A stretch of 64,000 nt of DNA from Flectonema sp. DT1601 (GCA_964019425.1 OZ025794.1:1178001-1242000), one strand, 5' to 3'; shown: positions 26,601-38,422, numbered from the stretch's first letter. Program-made: numbers and translations. Notes: generated from the letters alone by a model not told the origin.

Positions 26601-29600
26601 CAACGAAGTCACCCCCAGCGCAACTTCGGGTGCCGACCGTCATCTGTCGCAACAAGGCACGACTTACCTCGTCCTGAAGTTTGTTATCACCACCCCAAGA
26701 GCGTACCTCATTGCGGTTCAAATTGTTACCATTCTAACAACGTGTGCTGACAGACGCTCTGTTGATAATTCATACAATAACTGCAGAGGTAGACTGAACG
26801 TCGTTATCTCTGCGAGATGGTTCTTAGTCGTCATTTACAGACCGAGAGTTACTGAGGGAGAACCAGACTTAACCCCTCTCGACAGTTCACCACAGGAAGC
26901 TGCCACCATTCAGAGCGGTAGGTCGGCGAGAAAGCTGATGGCTGCCATCGATGACCACTTGGCTCAGTTCCCACTTGAGCGTGGACTCACAAACTCACTG
27001 ATTAACCCTGACCCACTTACTGGAGCATTTCCTCCTAAGGAGTTCTACATTCCGACCTTATTGATGGGAACAACATCTGACCTCGGCTCACCAACGGGAT
27101 CTGTTCCATTCTACAGTAGTTACGTCTGGTTTAAGGACACCTTCACCAGAAGGTCATTGGGTGAATTCAAGTTAGTACTCAGCTGCCAGCGTCTTGATGA
27201 ATTGAAGGTAAGAACTGATGATCCAATGGCTCCGTTCACCTACTGGAAGGAGACCGGTTGGATTGAAACCATTCAGAATGCCATCGTCATTATCACCGAG
27301 CCAACTCCGAAGAATGCGGATGCCTGCAGAAGAGCTGGTGACCAGTTTGCGTACCAGGTTGAATTGTTGCGTTCTACTCACGAGGAACTTGTCTCCACTC
27401 CTGCCGGGGCAAGGGTCATGGTTGATTTGAGAACCGTGGACGGTCTTGTGTCGAACGGTCCATTCGCTTGCGATGCTGCCATCTCCACCAGACCGCACAC
27501 CATCACTTGCACTTTGAACACCGTTGATGCCACTCCGGTAGGAGCCATCAACGGACAGGTTGACAGAAGCGCTGCCTGGACCAGAAGGGGACGCATCTTG
27601 GCTAGCTTCAGACACGACTACGCAACTGGAGGTGAGGGATACACTCCAGCTTTCGCAACTGAAGCTGTTCAATTCATCCACGGCTGTCCAAGAAACATTG
27701 TCGTTGACTCTTCTTTACCTTCGGAGGTCGTCATCCACCGTGGTTTCACTGTAGCTGTTCACCTTGAGGATAGGTTCACCAACGTTGGTGGTAACTTCAA
27801 CATCAGGGTGCGTGCTTTTATCGAGAACCCATTCAATGGGGACGGCACGTTGAGATTTACTACCGCAGCTGAATTAGAGGCTGTTGAGGTTTCCCAGTTC
27901 CAGTCTTCTGCCCAACAGGACGGAGGTCACCAATTCGTCGATCAGCTGACTGTTGGCGGCGAAGCGGTCTTCGGTGGGCTGTACGTATCTGCTGACTTCC
28001 TGAGGACCTTGCCAACAACATCCCAGGGATACATCTGGTTGGTTGCCTACGCAACTCACGGACAAGAGGGCACCTGCGATGGAGCGAACTCCTGTTCATT
28101 GTCCACCTACTGCCTCGGAATGGGAGAGACCGAGGGACTGTTTGGTTGTCTGTTTGAGAGACTCCCTCCAATTCTGGTCACTCCGGATATTCCGCAATCC
28201 TGCAACATCCTTGCATCCCCTGACTACGATGGTGTCGTTGCCGGACCAAGATTCTCGTTCCCAGTTGAGTACGACCTCGTTGACAGATGGGGAGTGCGTG
28301 TTCACGAGGTTCCATATGCAACGGAGTCATTAATCTATTCAGTTGCGGCTGGTAATTCCGCCAACAGAATTAGTGAACTGCTCTTCGACTTCAACTTCTT
28401 TGATGAGATTCAGTACCGCAGGGGATCGCTAAGAAGCGTTGCATTGCGCGAGCCAATTAGTTTCACCGGAGACGTAGTTTCTGTTCCACTTCAGGCAACT
28501 GCGGGTGATGAGGTGACCATTTCCCTCGTACATCGCATTGTTGGAGCTGAGGTTGGTACCCAGTTCAACATTGTTGAGCTGTACGAACCTACTATGGGAG
28601 ACGATTACGCTTTCTTGACACTGAAGTCTACCCTTCTTGCTAATGGTAACTACTTACTGGCTATGACTGTTGGTGAAGTGGTGTTCACGGGAGCTATCCA
28701 AATGTCAGGGGAGAGCACATTCAGCGGACTGGAATGGTACACTCACTCTGCTGATGAGATGAAGATTGTCCTAAAGAGAGATGAAAACAGAAGAGTTACC
28801 GATGTTTCTATTACTCTCAGCTGGCAATACAGAGTAACTCTGGTGAGAACTTCTGCCGACGACGTCGCGTTGCCAATTGTATCTCAATTCAAGACATTGG
28901 TATATGGAGATAATCATGTCATTGCATTCGGTGCTGATGTGTACACAACTGCTACTGTCGATGGTAACGTACACTGGACCCGTTACCTGAAGGCAATTGG
29001 TGAACCATATGTTCAGGACAGCACATCAAATGTTGGATTCCTCGTCTGGGCTCTCGGAGTTCCATTCACTGTAAGTGAGACGATGTTCACAACAATTCCG
29101 TTCTTCGATGGCTTCCCGCTGGATGTGTCGTTCTCAGCCAACCGTCGCTGTGTTGCTGCTGCTGGTGGCGTCACCGAACCTGCAAACTGCATTCACGAAG
29201 GATTACAATTCACAAGAAGAGTCGAAGACTTGTGGTATCCTGTCGCTCATGAAGACTTCAGAATTGTTGTTGGTGTCTATGACCTCCGCTCCCGTTTTTT
29301 TGTCTCTTGCCGTACTGACATCATTCACGCCAGACCAGGTCCACCACATGCTCTGAAGTGTTTGGATGTCCAAGAGATGGTATACACAAGGGAAGCTTGG
29401 CACTCATCTGTTGGATTAGTTGATTTTATGGGCAACTCCATTGATTGCTTTGAGTCCTTTGACGAAACCAGAGCATCCGTCTTCCCATCGAAGGAGTATG
29501 ACTGCACGATGCACACGGCCACTGTCTCGGTCCTCAACAAGGAACCAGGCCAGCAGCTTCTCACACCAGCGAGTATGACGACCACTTCGTTCAACAACGT

Positions 29601-32600
29601 TGGTGTTGCTGGGTTCTCTGTTCACTATGCCCAGCCTCCAATGGACCCGCTCACCAACGGAGGAGCTGGTTCACTAACTGTTGGACAAGCTCTACAGAGC
29701 TTCGGAATTGATACATCTGTGGCTGGAAATGAAAACACTGGAGGATGGGATAACTTCGTCTCGACAGTCGATGAAAGAGTTAACTTTGTCGGTGACTGGG
29801 TCGTTGCTGCACCTGTTGCTGGAAGCATCGGAAACTACTTCACTGCCAGCACAACTGCCGCGGAACCGATACTTCACATGAGGTACGTCACGAACGGTAG
29901 AAAGTTGATTACCGGAAACGCATGCGATACATCTTCCCAGAATATTTGCAATGCCGAACAGGCACCGGAGACCAATGACTGTTGCCGTCTCCACCAACCT
30001 GGTAGAATCATCCCACTCAGATCATACTCCGTTCAGTTTAAGCACAGAGTGTCGGCATCCGCAAACAGACACACTGGTCGCGTCGAGGTATCGTACTGGA
30101 GAGATATCAGAGGAACTGAGCAATCTGCGTTGTTGAACACCTTCGTTGTTGAGATTCCAGCCACTTCAACTGGCGCTGGCTGGGTCACCAACGCGTTGGC
30201 TCACACCGCTCCAGCTCGTTCGAACTACGTCTCGATTAGATTGGTTTGCGATAGAACTGAGGATCTTGCTTCAACTACTTGCGGTATTGACTTTGATGAA
30301 TTTAATCTCGCACTGCTTGTTGAAGAAGAGGAGGTCAGTCTCCTGTACACTACAACTGTTCCCCGCCAGAATGACGCTGCGGCTGACCGCAAGTTGGTAC
30401 TCGTAGCTGAGTGTGGACCAACTATTGTCAGAACTCGTACTCTTCCTCCAACACCAAAGATTGCGACTTGCACTCCTGCCACCTGCAACAACAACGGATA
30501 CTGTGGTGGAAACGACCCAGCTTGGTCGTGTCCAGCTGAATTGGAGGGCTTGTTCTCACCTTTCTGTTGCAGAAGAGCTCTGTCATTCTGCTGTGGTGGA
30601 CTCATGCGCGACACCGCTGATTCTGAATTCCGTTCCAAGTGTGGAAACCGGTTCTGCTCTGGAAACGGAGGCCAGTACCCGCTTCCGCCTCCATGTAGAA
30701 ACTGTCACAGAAACGACTTGTTGGGATACTGGGACGGTGACAACTGTGAGAAGTGCGCTGAGGGATACTACGGAGAGAGATGTCAGTTCCGCATCTGTCC
30801 AATCAACGAGCAGAACGGAAAAGAGTGCTCTGGACACGGTCTGTGCCAGAGCAACGGCGAGTGCACCTGTTTTGGAGACAGACAGATCGAGAACACTGCC
30901 GCTGTTCAGGCTTTGAGAATTAACAACGATTATCTGAGATTTACCGAAGACTTGACTATTCCAGCATTGAACACACGTGACAACATCGTCTACGAGTCTT
31001 GTGACACAATCTTGAGCGCGTACGCAACCGGATCCCTTGCTGGTGTTACTGGCGCTGCTTTGGGTCTTCCTGACGAAGGAATATTCGCTCTCGGTAGTTC
31101 AGACACCACCAGCAGCGACTACTTCTGTAGATTCCTCCGCACCCGTCTTGGAAACTACGTTGGTGGAGCTGTTGTTGGAGGAGCGTACAAGCTCGGATCG
31201 GGTACCCTGGCCAGCAACATGTTCAACTTGGATCGTACCGGCGAGGCCACCGGATACATGCCACTTGCTGACTTTGGTGCACCTGCTGTAAGGGGAGCCT
31301 CCTTATTTGCCACGACTGTTGGCCGTCTCTGGCAGCTCACTTCGCTTCAGGATGGCGGCGGTGTTGCTGGAGGTGCTTTCACTAGAACTAGCGGTACCCA
31401 GGCCTGGAACTCGGTCATCTTCGCTACCAACCCACGCAACCCACAAAACGCCCCGGAGTGGATTCAAATCGACAGCGATGTTCTGTTCGCTGCTCTCAAG
31501 ACTGTCACCGCTTCGGCTACGGAGACGTACGAAATTATCGCTCTGAAGAACAGCAACACCATGACTCCATTGGCCACTGTTTGTGTGTACTCTGGAGGTA
31601 GGGATGAAAATGGTAACCTTATATTGGTTGGTATCTTCTCAGACTGCAAGCCACAGAGTGACTCCGTTGTGAGACGCCAGCGTCACACCGCGTGGCCAAT
31701 GTGGTACGGGGAGGGAGCCACAGGTAGAACTCAGAGCGTGTTGGCAAAGTCTATGAGGGTTCTGTTATCAAACTCTGGAGAGGGAGTAAGATTCACTGCT
31801 GACCAATTGAGGTGGGAGATCTCCGGAACCGCGTCCATCCCAACTCAGACTGCCCAGAGGGCACCAGCCAGCTTCTCGACATCTATTAAGGGAGTCATCG
31901 GAGGTAGGAAGAACTTCAGGTGGTCAACCTTCTCGGGAACCACCACCATGAAGCTCACTCACGGTGTTGGTCGCGTTGTCAACTCTTTCGAGAGAGGTGC
32001 TTCGTTCAGAGGACTTCCATCTACTCTTGTTGAGTTGTCGAGTGTTGGGTTCGTACTTTACGCGAGGGCTCCTGCGAATGTGAGAGGACAACTCTCCCTC
32101 TTCACCGCGGAGGGTAGAAAATACGTTCTTCAGAGTGACATCACTTTCCCAGTTGTGAGCGACGGAAATTACGTACCTGTGATAGTTACTGTTCCAAGTA
32201 GTGTTGGAATTCAAGTTGACGATCTACCAGGAGCACAAACGGTTCTCGAATTTACTTCAACTGGTGAATTGGGAAGTGAAGTTACCTACCACGGCAGCAC
32301 TATGCAGATTAAGTACTACAGGGTACCACCACTTGAGGACTTCTCTGTTGAGATGATGTTGAGGATGTCTCATGGCAACCAGGACAGCCCAATGAACATC
32401 TTCACGAGCGACCGCTCGCAGGAAGGCGGTGGGTTCATCGCCATTGACCTCAACACCGATTCTGCGGGCAGACCAACTCCAGCTAGTGTTCGGGTCAGAG
32501 TAATTGATTCATTAGGAACCAGTCTTGAATTCACTACTGAAGGTCTCTTTACAATGTACGGTAACCGTTGGGTCCGTTTGAGAGTTGAAGTCAACCTGGA

Positions 32601-35600
32601 AGACGGAGAGGTGGGCGTCTTCCTCGGTAAGTCGAAGTTGGAGAACGGACGCAAGGCATTCACTCAGATGAACTCCAATGCCATCTCTCGTGGCCGCCCT
32701 ACGATGAGAGGATTCAGCAATCAGATTGCTCAGGATACTACTTTCGGTACTTCTGGTTTGAGATTCAGCGGATGGATGAGAGAGATCATCGTGGTGGCAA
32801 ACGACGTGGTCGTCGAGAAGTTGAACATGCCACTTGCGATCATCTCTCCAGCCACCGCTTCAACTCTGGCTGACTTCTCCCTTTTTGCTGCTCCGGGAAT
32901 AGTCTACGATGCAACTTCAAGAGCCGTAGTGCCACCAGCTGGTACCAGCTTTGACGGTGTAATTGCTCGTGTCGTACCAACCAGTCTGGGAGTATGGGCT
33001 GGTGAGATGTGTAACATCTGCAAGGATGGATGGTATGGTTCCTCATGTAACAAGATGAGTTGTGAAACTGCAGCGGACTGTAACAATGCTGGTACCTGTG
33101 TCGAACGCACTGGAACTGTTGGACTAGTGACCTTCACATGGAGGCAGTGTGTGTGTTCTGAAAATTATGATGGCGAGGAGTGTGAACGCTGTCTACCACC
33201 ACCAGTTGTTGGTGCTCCACGACTTGACGCACAGGGAAGAGTTGTTGGAATAGTCTGCACCGCAGGTAATTGCCCACCAACAGACCCAGCCACCGGTGAG
33301 CCACAGTGTGCTAGAGGAGGAAAGACCGTTGAGGGTGAATACTTTACTGGCGAACCAACTGTAGTAGTCGAATGTTTCGCCCAATTGCAACCACTTTGTC
33401 TCCCACCACAGGCGCCGCTCGATGAGTGTGGTTGCCCAATGACCCCAGTTCCGGTCTGCCGTGAAACACCAGCAGCTCCGGCACTTTACCAACCAGCCGA
33501 ACCACTTGCATACGACTGCAGAGGTTACGCTCAGCTGTACGTCTCGTGTCCTACCGAGGAATGTGGAAGGGCCTCTGTAAACGCGCCTGTTTGTGCTGCT
33601 GACACTGCGGGAGCTCGTCAGTACCCAGGTTACTGTTACACTGAACGTGCGGAGGGATGCAGTTCTACTGATGTAACTGTTGCTGCAACTTTTGTGGAAG
33701 CAAGGACACGTGGTTGGAATCTCAGGAGATGGTTGAGGTTTGTTGGAGACTGTCCAGGACTCTGCGCATCGCCTGCCTTCCAGCAGGAGGGAGGAAGCTG
33801 TGGAAGGTGTGCGGAAGTTAAATTGGAATTCCAAACCATTCCATGTGCGACTGTCCTTCGGGACCATGTTCCACAACAGAAGTTTAAAGAAGACTTCTGT
33901 GGATGTGGATCTCCAAGAGTTCCGGTCTGCGACTTGAGTACTACTATCGAATGGGACTTCGCTAACGGTGATGTGACTTGCCAGGCAACGTGCCCTGACT
34001 GGGTTCAGTTATACAGCGATGGAGGTGTTGAGGTTGACGTGGCAACTCAGGAGATCATCGTCGACTGTGGTAACTGGCCAGCACCAGAGTGGACACAGCT
34101 TCCATGCAGTCACGACGGAACCGATCCTTGTGAATGTGATTTGCCAAGGTTCCGTTGCAAGGTTGACGACGACGGACAAACTACTGAAGGTTTCTGTACC
34201 GACAACAGTTGCCCAACTTGGGGTCCAGCACCACAGGTTGACTGCCGTGGAGCCCTTCCACCGAAGGTCAACCAGGTTGTCGAACACGTCTGTGGATGTG
34301 ACTGGCCAAGGGAACCAGTTTGCGCCCCGGGCACTGGTCCAAGAATCTTTTGTAACTTGGCACCGCCACCTGCTCCAGTTGATTGCTTGGGTAGATCGCT
34401 GTTGAACGAACAGATTTGGGTACCTGGGGTTCCAAGACACACCTTCACCAGAGCATGCAACCTGTGCGGTTCAACCTCGCACAGCAGACAGTGCGTTGAA
34501 GGAACTCAGTGTCCAAAGCCGTTCCCGTGTGCCCAGGAGCCAGGTTCCGACAAGGCGCCTGGTGGAATCGCTTACGGCGTTCCGTGTCCAACACCGACGT
34601 ACGTTGACATCGATTGCCAGGGAGGATACCTTCCGGCAATTGTCACTGAGGCTTGTTGGTGTCCACCGGCAACGATCCCAAGATGTGTCACGGAGGAAAC
34701 TTGCTTCGGCAATGCCACCAAGTGCGGTGCCTACGTCTGTGGTAAGTCTCGAAGTGTAACTCCAATTCCTGGAGACAGATGCAGAACCACCTGTTCACTT
34801 GACGGGCACTGTGTCGAAGGATTTATCTGCATTGAGAACGAGTGTACTCCGGTTGGAACTGTCGCCCCGCCACTGGGTGGATGCAAGGCCGACCCAAGCA
34901 TCTGCGAGCCATTCGCTTGCGACGCCGTAACTGGAGGATGCATTACTGAGTGCTTCACCGACAGGCATTGTTTGGGAGGTGCAACTCTCGCTAGAAATGA
35001 ATCGGGTTACAGATGTAGTTTTGCTACCCTCTCGGGATTGTCTCCGTTGAGTGCCTTCCAGCAGATCGGAGCAACTGACGACGTCGCCACGCAGAGAACA
35101 CAGCCAGCTAACTTGTGTGGTTCTTCGGGTACCGCAACTGGAGGAGGAGTTCAAACCGAACCGGGTAGATGTGTTTGGACTACCAGGGATTCTAACGCCT
35201 GCTTCTCCCAGAATGGTGCGACTAACGGATGTGGTTTGTACGCATGTGGTAAGAACAACACTCAGATCTACTTCGCTAACGCCGCATGCAGAACATCGTG
35301 TTCAAACGATGCTCACTGTAGCAGTTTGGCTCACTGTCAGAGATCTACAGGAAGCTGTGTTACGGGGTCTGCTGGATCTCCACAATCATGCAGCACGAAG
35401 GATTACGACTACTGTACTCCATACGCATGTGGAAAACACATTACTCTCTCACCACTTTCAACCGCCGTTTGCAGAACTGACTGTACTGAAGACGGTCACT
35501 GTTTGTACTTCTACACGTGTAGCATGGGTAAGTGTGTTTCGACTGACGTGATTAACCACGCTCATCAGGCTCCTCCTGCAATCTCACCAACCTGCTACAC

Positions 35601-38329
35601 CGAGGGACAGGAGTTCTTTGGTAACCCATGGAGGTGCTTGAGAGTTCCACTCGCTTTGAACGGCGACCCAGCAGCCAGATATGCCTTTGTTCCTCCTCGC
35701 AGTCCACCGGCACCGGTCATTAAGAGCAGTATTGTTTGCAACAGGCACTCTGACTGCCATCCATACAGATGTGGTTCAATTAGAGGAGTTCCTGACTACG
35801 AATTGGCTCAGGACACCTGTCAGATTACTTGTGAGATCTTCGATGACTGCTCTGAAGGATTCGCTTGTTTCAACAAGTTCTGTATCCAGTTGAGAGCACC
35901 TGCTGCTCCATGTTCGATTGACCGTCAGTGTGCTTCGGGACACTGCGTTGATGGAATCTGTTGTAACACTGCGTGTGACAGTCCATGTCAGACATGCAAC
36001 AACCTCGGTGTTTGTGGATGGGTTGATGTTGGAACTGATGATAGAAATGACTGTGGTTCGTGTATGACTTGCGTTGAGGCCATCGCTGCTGAGAACGACG
36101 GATCGCTCCGTACCTGCGGACTGGTGAACGATGGAATTGACAGAAAGTTCGACTGCGGAAACAACGGAGTTTGCAACGGAAATGGTGCGTGCCGCTGTGA
36201 CGCCAACCTCGAAACCGGATTCTGGGCAGGAGAAAAGTGTGACCGCTGCTTCAGGGGATACTCTGGTCCGCTGTGCACAAGGATTGATGCTCGCTTGGCG
36301 CCACCGGCACCAGCAACCAGAGGAGCTCCTCCACAGACGGTGAACGCCCCCCTCACTGTTGAAAGAAGAGCTATTCAATTCCCAATTAGAGTTCTCGACT
36401 TCTCTACTCAAATCATTCCAGGAAACATTCACAACCTTGTCGGTGAACCAGATGCTGCTGAAGACTACTACGTGCAGGATGAACCACACAGAAGCGCTGC
36501 TTGGGAACCAGTTCAGGTATGTTTATTTGTTATATCATCGTTTTGTGGAAAGAGTGAGTGAACACCGCGGTCGGGGAGTTTTCTACTTTGTCAGAAATGG
36601 AAAAAAAAAAAAAAAAAAAAAAAACAATCGCACCACAACAAAAACAGTACTACTGCGACCGTAGAAGAACTTACAAGGGACCATGCAGACAGCCAACCAG
36701 AAAGGTTGACTGGCAGAATGCGCTTCAGTACGTAGTGTTGGAGTACGAGGAGCCAGTCTACTTGTCTCAGGTATGTTGTTATTTACTTTAGTGAACTGAT
36801 GTCTTTTATTATTATATTAGAATGTGTGGAGGAACGTGAGAGGAAAAAAAAAAAGAAGGCAGAAAAGTAGCAAACAACTAAACAACAGGTTTATGTATTC
36901 GAGAACGCTGAGCCAGGTTCCGTCGTGTCCATCTGGGCTCAGCCAGCGCAGAAGGGTGCTGATGCTTCCCCAGGTGGAGGTGCTCCAGGAAACGATGTCG
37001 TGGGTGCCACTGGTGTTGTCGGAGCCGCGGCCGCAGTCAGAAGACCAACAAACGTCAACGCTCAGGTACTTGAGAACGTCACTCCGGAAACCGCAAGCGC
37101 TGCTGCCACCGCCACCACCGTCCAAGCGTCTTCCGTTAACACCAATCCGCAGAACTTCGAACTCATTTGGAGCAGAGAGAACCCTGTATGTGTTTTTAGT
37201 TAGTTGTTGTAGTTGTTTCAGGGATTTAACGAAATCAATGTCGTCGTTGATATTTTAGTTCTAATTTAGGATATTTCTTTTGGATGAAAAAAATATTCGG
37301 AAACCAAAAGAGAACAAAAAAAAACAGGAATTCTACACCGAATCCATCTCTCGTATCTACACACCTGCTTCAAACGCCAACCCGTTTGCACACCCAAGCA
37401 CTCCGGTGTTGTTGCGTGCAGGAGACCCAGACTCTGCTGTTAACGTGCAGTGGAAGACGAAGGTGATCAAGTTGGTTATTCAGCCAAACAGCAACAGAGT
37501 TTCACAGATTGACTCGGTTGCCATTCTCGGATTCTCTGTCTCAAGTCTAAACAGAACTGGTGAATGCCCGGGAGCAACTTCCGTTCCAACTGGTAATGGA
37601 AGAACCATCGACGTCATGTGCAACGGTAACGGTGTTTGCAGAGCAAAGGGATGTGAGTGTAAGGGTAACTGGGATGGTGCCGACTGTGGTAACTGCAAGT
37701 TCGGATGGGCCGGTGAGGACTGTGAAGTCAGCGTCGTCCGCAGCGTCCCAGCGATCAACTTCTGCGCCGTCGCCATGTTCGAAGACCTTCAGGACTTCGA
37801 AGGAGACACTCTTGAGATTCGTTGGATGATCCAGGACTACACTTTTAGATCATCGAGAGTTATGAGACCTCGTCATTTTGGTACTAAGTTTGTGTCACCA
37901 CAAATCACTTTGGGTGACCATTCTCACGTTCGTATCCAATCTGGATTCTTCATTATGGACATGCCAAGATCTGAGGACTCTGGTGTTATCTCTCGTGTTG
38001 CAAGACGTAGAACTTCAGCTCCAGGTAGAGACAGAACTGAAACTGAGAGACAAGAAGATGGAGAGAGAGTTATCTACTTGAAGAGAGCCCCATATGTCAC
38101 TGGTGTGAACGTTATCGGTTCAGGAAAGGGAGACACTTCTGATCAAATGGACATCACCACATCATGGGATTCTTCAACTCTCAGTGTTGAATTTGAGATC
38201 TGGTCCCCAGATATCGCTGACAACGCCAACAGAGGAAACCACAGATTCACTCTCACTTACTTCATTGTTGAATCATGCACCTACCCATCACAGTCGGGTA
38301 CCGACAACCCAGACACGGAATTGAACTAG
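5611..38329 (+). CDS. Giant secreted multidomain protein with pseudo-leishmanolysin N-terminus (about 10,654 aa, six exons)
   Basis: Exons read as 5611-5771, 5923-5952, 6165-36516, 36648-36770, 36889-37185 and 37328-38329. All five junctions are GT-AG, phases agree throughout, and the summed length is divisible by three (31,965 nt). The start is chosen because it opens a clear signal peptide (MKSAIISVGAILCLFG...ADA). Order of modules: leishmanolysin (M8)-like domain without zinc site; C-type lectin; about 24 Ig-like repeats with D-x-x-G-N; three WSC domains; kelch propeller with PSI-like inserts; PAN-like; LamG-like; EGF/laminin-EGF; Pro/Cys-rich modules; five Dickkopf-like Cys modules; discoidin-like galactose-binding domain; EGF; basic tail with a dibasic RVARRR site. 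No membrane segment was seen after the signal peptide. The likely role is extracellular adhesion, cell coat or matrix; that is inference. Its C-ending codon preference differs strongly from its AT-rich neighbours. The start codon and the smallest exon (30 nt) are the least certain parts. Confidence 0.85.
5772..5922 (+). other. Intron 1 of the giant gene
   Basis: Donor GTATGT, acceptor TTTGTTTTCCAG. It contains a T16-type run near 5809-5824. It splits a codon after two bases, and phase is restored by the 30-nt exon 2. It is the only cis intron here with a pyrimidine-rich acceptor. Confidence 0.75.
5953..6164 (+). other. Intron 2 of the giant gene
   Basis: Donor GTAAGT; acceptor region is A/C-rich (AACAACACCAACCAAACAG) with no pyrimidine tract. 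It interrupts a codon after two bases, matching the first base of exon 3. Confidence 0.75.
6165..7690 (+). other. Leishmanolysin (M8)-like domain, zinc site degraded
   Basis: Family landmarks are present: ARLHFNCQSMTGLEVED, GEVMN (Met-turn equivalent) and SGLTLAMLDDTGFYRADF. The zinc helix reads HELVQALG (codons from 6802, residue about 277) where active enzymes have HExxH, so the second His is Gln. The third ligand, in the SHWExR segment of active enzymes, is Leu in ALWERR (codon 7207, residue about 412). Two of three ligands are gone, so it is probably a non-catalytic scaffold or binding domain. The family assignment is firm; lack of activity is inferred. Confidence 0.85.
8640..9110 (+). 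other. C-type lectin-like domain
   Basis: About residues 890-1046. It starts at KRCFTYVPQAAT, has a YWTGLEV core and WDSGSDSTWWSS, and ends with CENTLPFFCEF, the usual disulfide-anchored close of the fold. An EPN-type calcium motif is not obvious, so sugar binding cannot be claimed. Confidence 0.7.
10984..11256 (+). other. WSC domain 1
   Basis: FRGCYQD...C-x3-C...FTCKCF...Y-C-G-G pattern with eight-Cys spacing, about residues 1671-1762. The closing strand is ALAVYER. WSC domains are carbohydrate-binding modules. Confidence 0.65.
13024..13302 (+). other. WSC domain 2
   Basis: SHVGCYTDFSRF...ECAAECG...ELCICTM...VRYLAVYRR, about residues 2351-2444. Same layout as the first WSC domain. Confidence 0.65.
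19381..20820 (+). other. Kelch-type beta-propeller with PSI-like insert
   Basis: Blades are marked by VMFVFGGT, LWYFSGIGG, RMYVVGGV, AFSFYGGY and ALFFFGGYS, each with a W a short distance downstream. A Cys-rich insert at about 20430-20590 (C-x-W repeated) and further short C-x-W modules at 20830-20910 and 21080-21160 look PSI/plexin-like. It is probably an extracellular protein-binding propeller. Confidence 0.7.
21829..22056 (+). other. PAN/apple-like domain
   Basis: The segment ACQSVCKGDARCTAWNFN followed by NTCQLFRG matches the core C-x3-C-x5-C-x-x-(W/F)-x-(F/Y)...C of PAN domains. It is short and single-copy, so the call is tentative. Confidence 0.5.
23566..23811 (+). other. WSC domain 3
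   Basis: NLNKCMLACADEG...TGCYCFRSD...C-x3-C...TFAVYEL matches the WSC layout, though the first Cys region is worn. It is embedded between Ig-like repeats. Confidence 0.5.
32320..32826 (+). other. LamG/concanavalin-like domain
   Basis: FSVEMMLRMSH, GGFIAIDLN, WVRLRVEVNLEDGEVGVFLG and FSGWMREIIVV follow the strand order of laminin-G-like sandwiches (about residues 8783-8952). It lies between two laminin-EGF modules (about 30691-30880 and 33006-33186). Confidence 0.55.
34696..35890 (+). other. Five tandem Cys-rich modules (C-x-P-Y-x-C-G ... C-x3-C-x4-H-C)
   Basis: Repeats begin near 34720, 34900, 35220, 35405 and 35755. Each has a C-x(2)-Y/F-x-C-G/D start, then C-x-T-x-C-x(3-4)-H/D-C, then two more Cys. 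The third and fourth are most alike (GLYACGKNN, TPYACGKHI). Spacing recalls Dickkopf-type Cys modules; no function can be read. Upstream (33380-34690) a motif C-G/W-C-x(3-5)-P-x-C also recurs. Confidence 0.6.
36517..36647 (+). other. Intron 3 of the giant gene
   Basis: Donor GTATGT, acceptor CAACAAAAACAG. It holds an A24 run (36601-36624) just upstream of the acceptor. Phase 0 on both sides; removal joins two parts of the discoidin-like domain. Confidence 0.9.
36771..36888 (+). other. Intron 4 of the giant gene
   Basis: Donor GTATGT, acceptor ACTAAACAACAG, where ACTAAAC could be the branch site. The last 50 bases are A-rich, not T-rich. Phase 0. Confidence 0.9.
37186..37327 (+). other. Intron 5 of the giant gene
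   Basis: Donor GTATGT, acceptor embedded in an A run (AAAAAAAAACAG). Phase 0. Stops occur in frame after the donor, so the intron must be removed to read through. Confidence 0.9.
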
Positions 38330-38389
38330 ACTCATTCTCAGTGTCATTTTTTGATCCTCCCCTCCCATTCTCACCTCCAAAAACCACCC

Positions 38390-38393
<4 letters not shown>

Positions 38394-38422
<29 letters not shown>
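38394..38422 (+). repeat. T29 homopolymer after the giant gene
   Basis: Uninterrupted run of 29 T, 65 bases after the stop codon. Similar long A or T runs flank most genes here. Confidence 0.9.

Larger units (their letters stand above)
8531..29452 (+). other. About 24 Ig-like repeats with D-x-x-G-N signature
   Basis: A hydrophobic-D-x-(Y/F)-G-N motif recurs near 8534, 9751, 12808, 13521, 13969, 14874, 15214, 15587, 16207, 17189, 18361, 18817, 19168, 21778, 22681, 23110, 23512, 24658, 25484, 25879, 26353, 27766, 28276 and 29419. Examples are VRDIYGN, VRDRFGN and IHDQYGN; some copies are worn (VYDKFEN, FVDEYNN, LVDRWGV). Many are followed by a strand ending near F-x-x-L-x-Y. This resembles invasin-type or filamin-like beta-sandwich repeats, known for stalk-like proteins. 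Exact boundaries were not resolved. Confidence 0.65.
36400..37560 (+). other. Discoidin-like (galactose-binding) domain split by introns 3-5
   Basis: After splicing, ALQYVVLEYEEPVYLSQ, VYVFENAEPGSVVSIWA, FELIWSREN, SRIYTP and VIKLVIQPN...IDSVAILG line up with the strands of F5/8C-like domains of the FBXL4 type. An EGF-like module (MCNGNGVCRAKGCECKG..., about 37615-37730) follows. The domain only makes sense after removal of all three introns, which supports the exon model. Confidence 0.6.
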
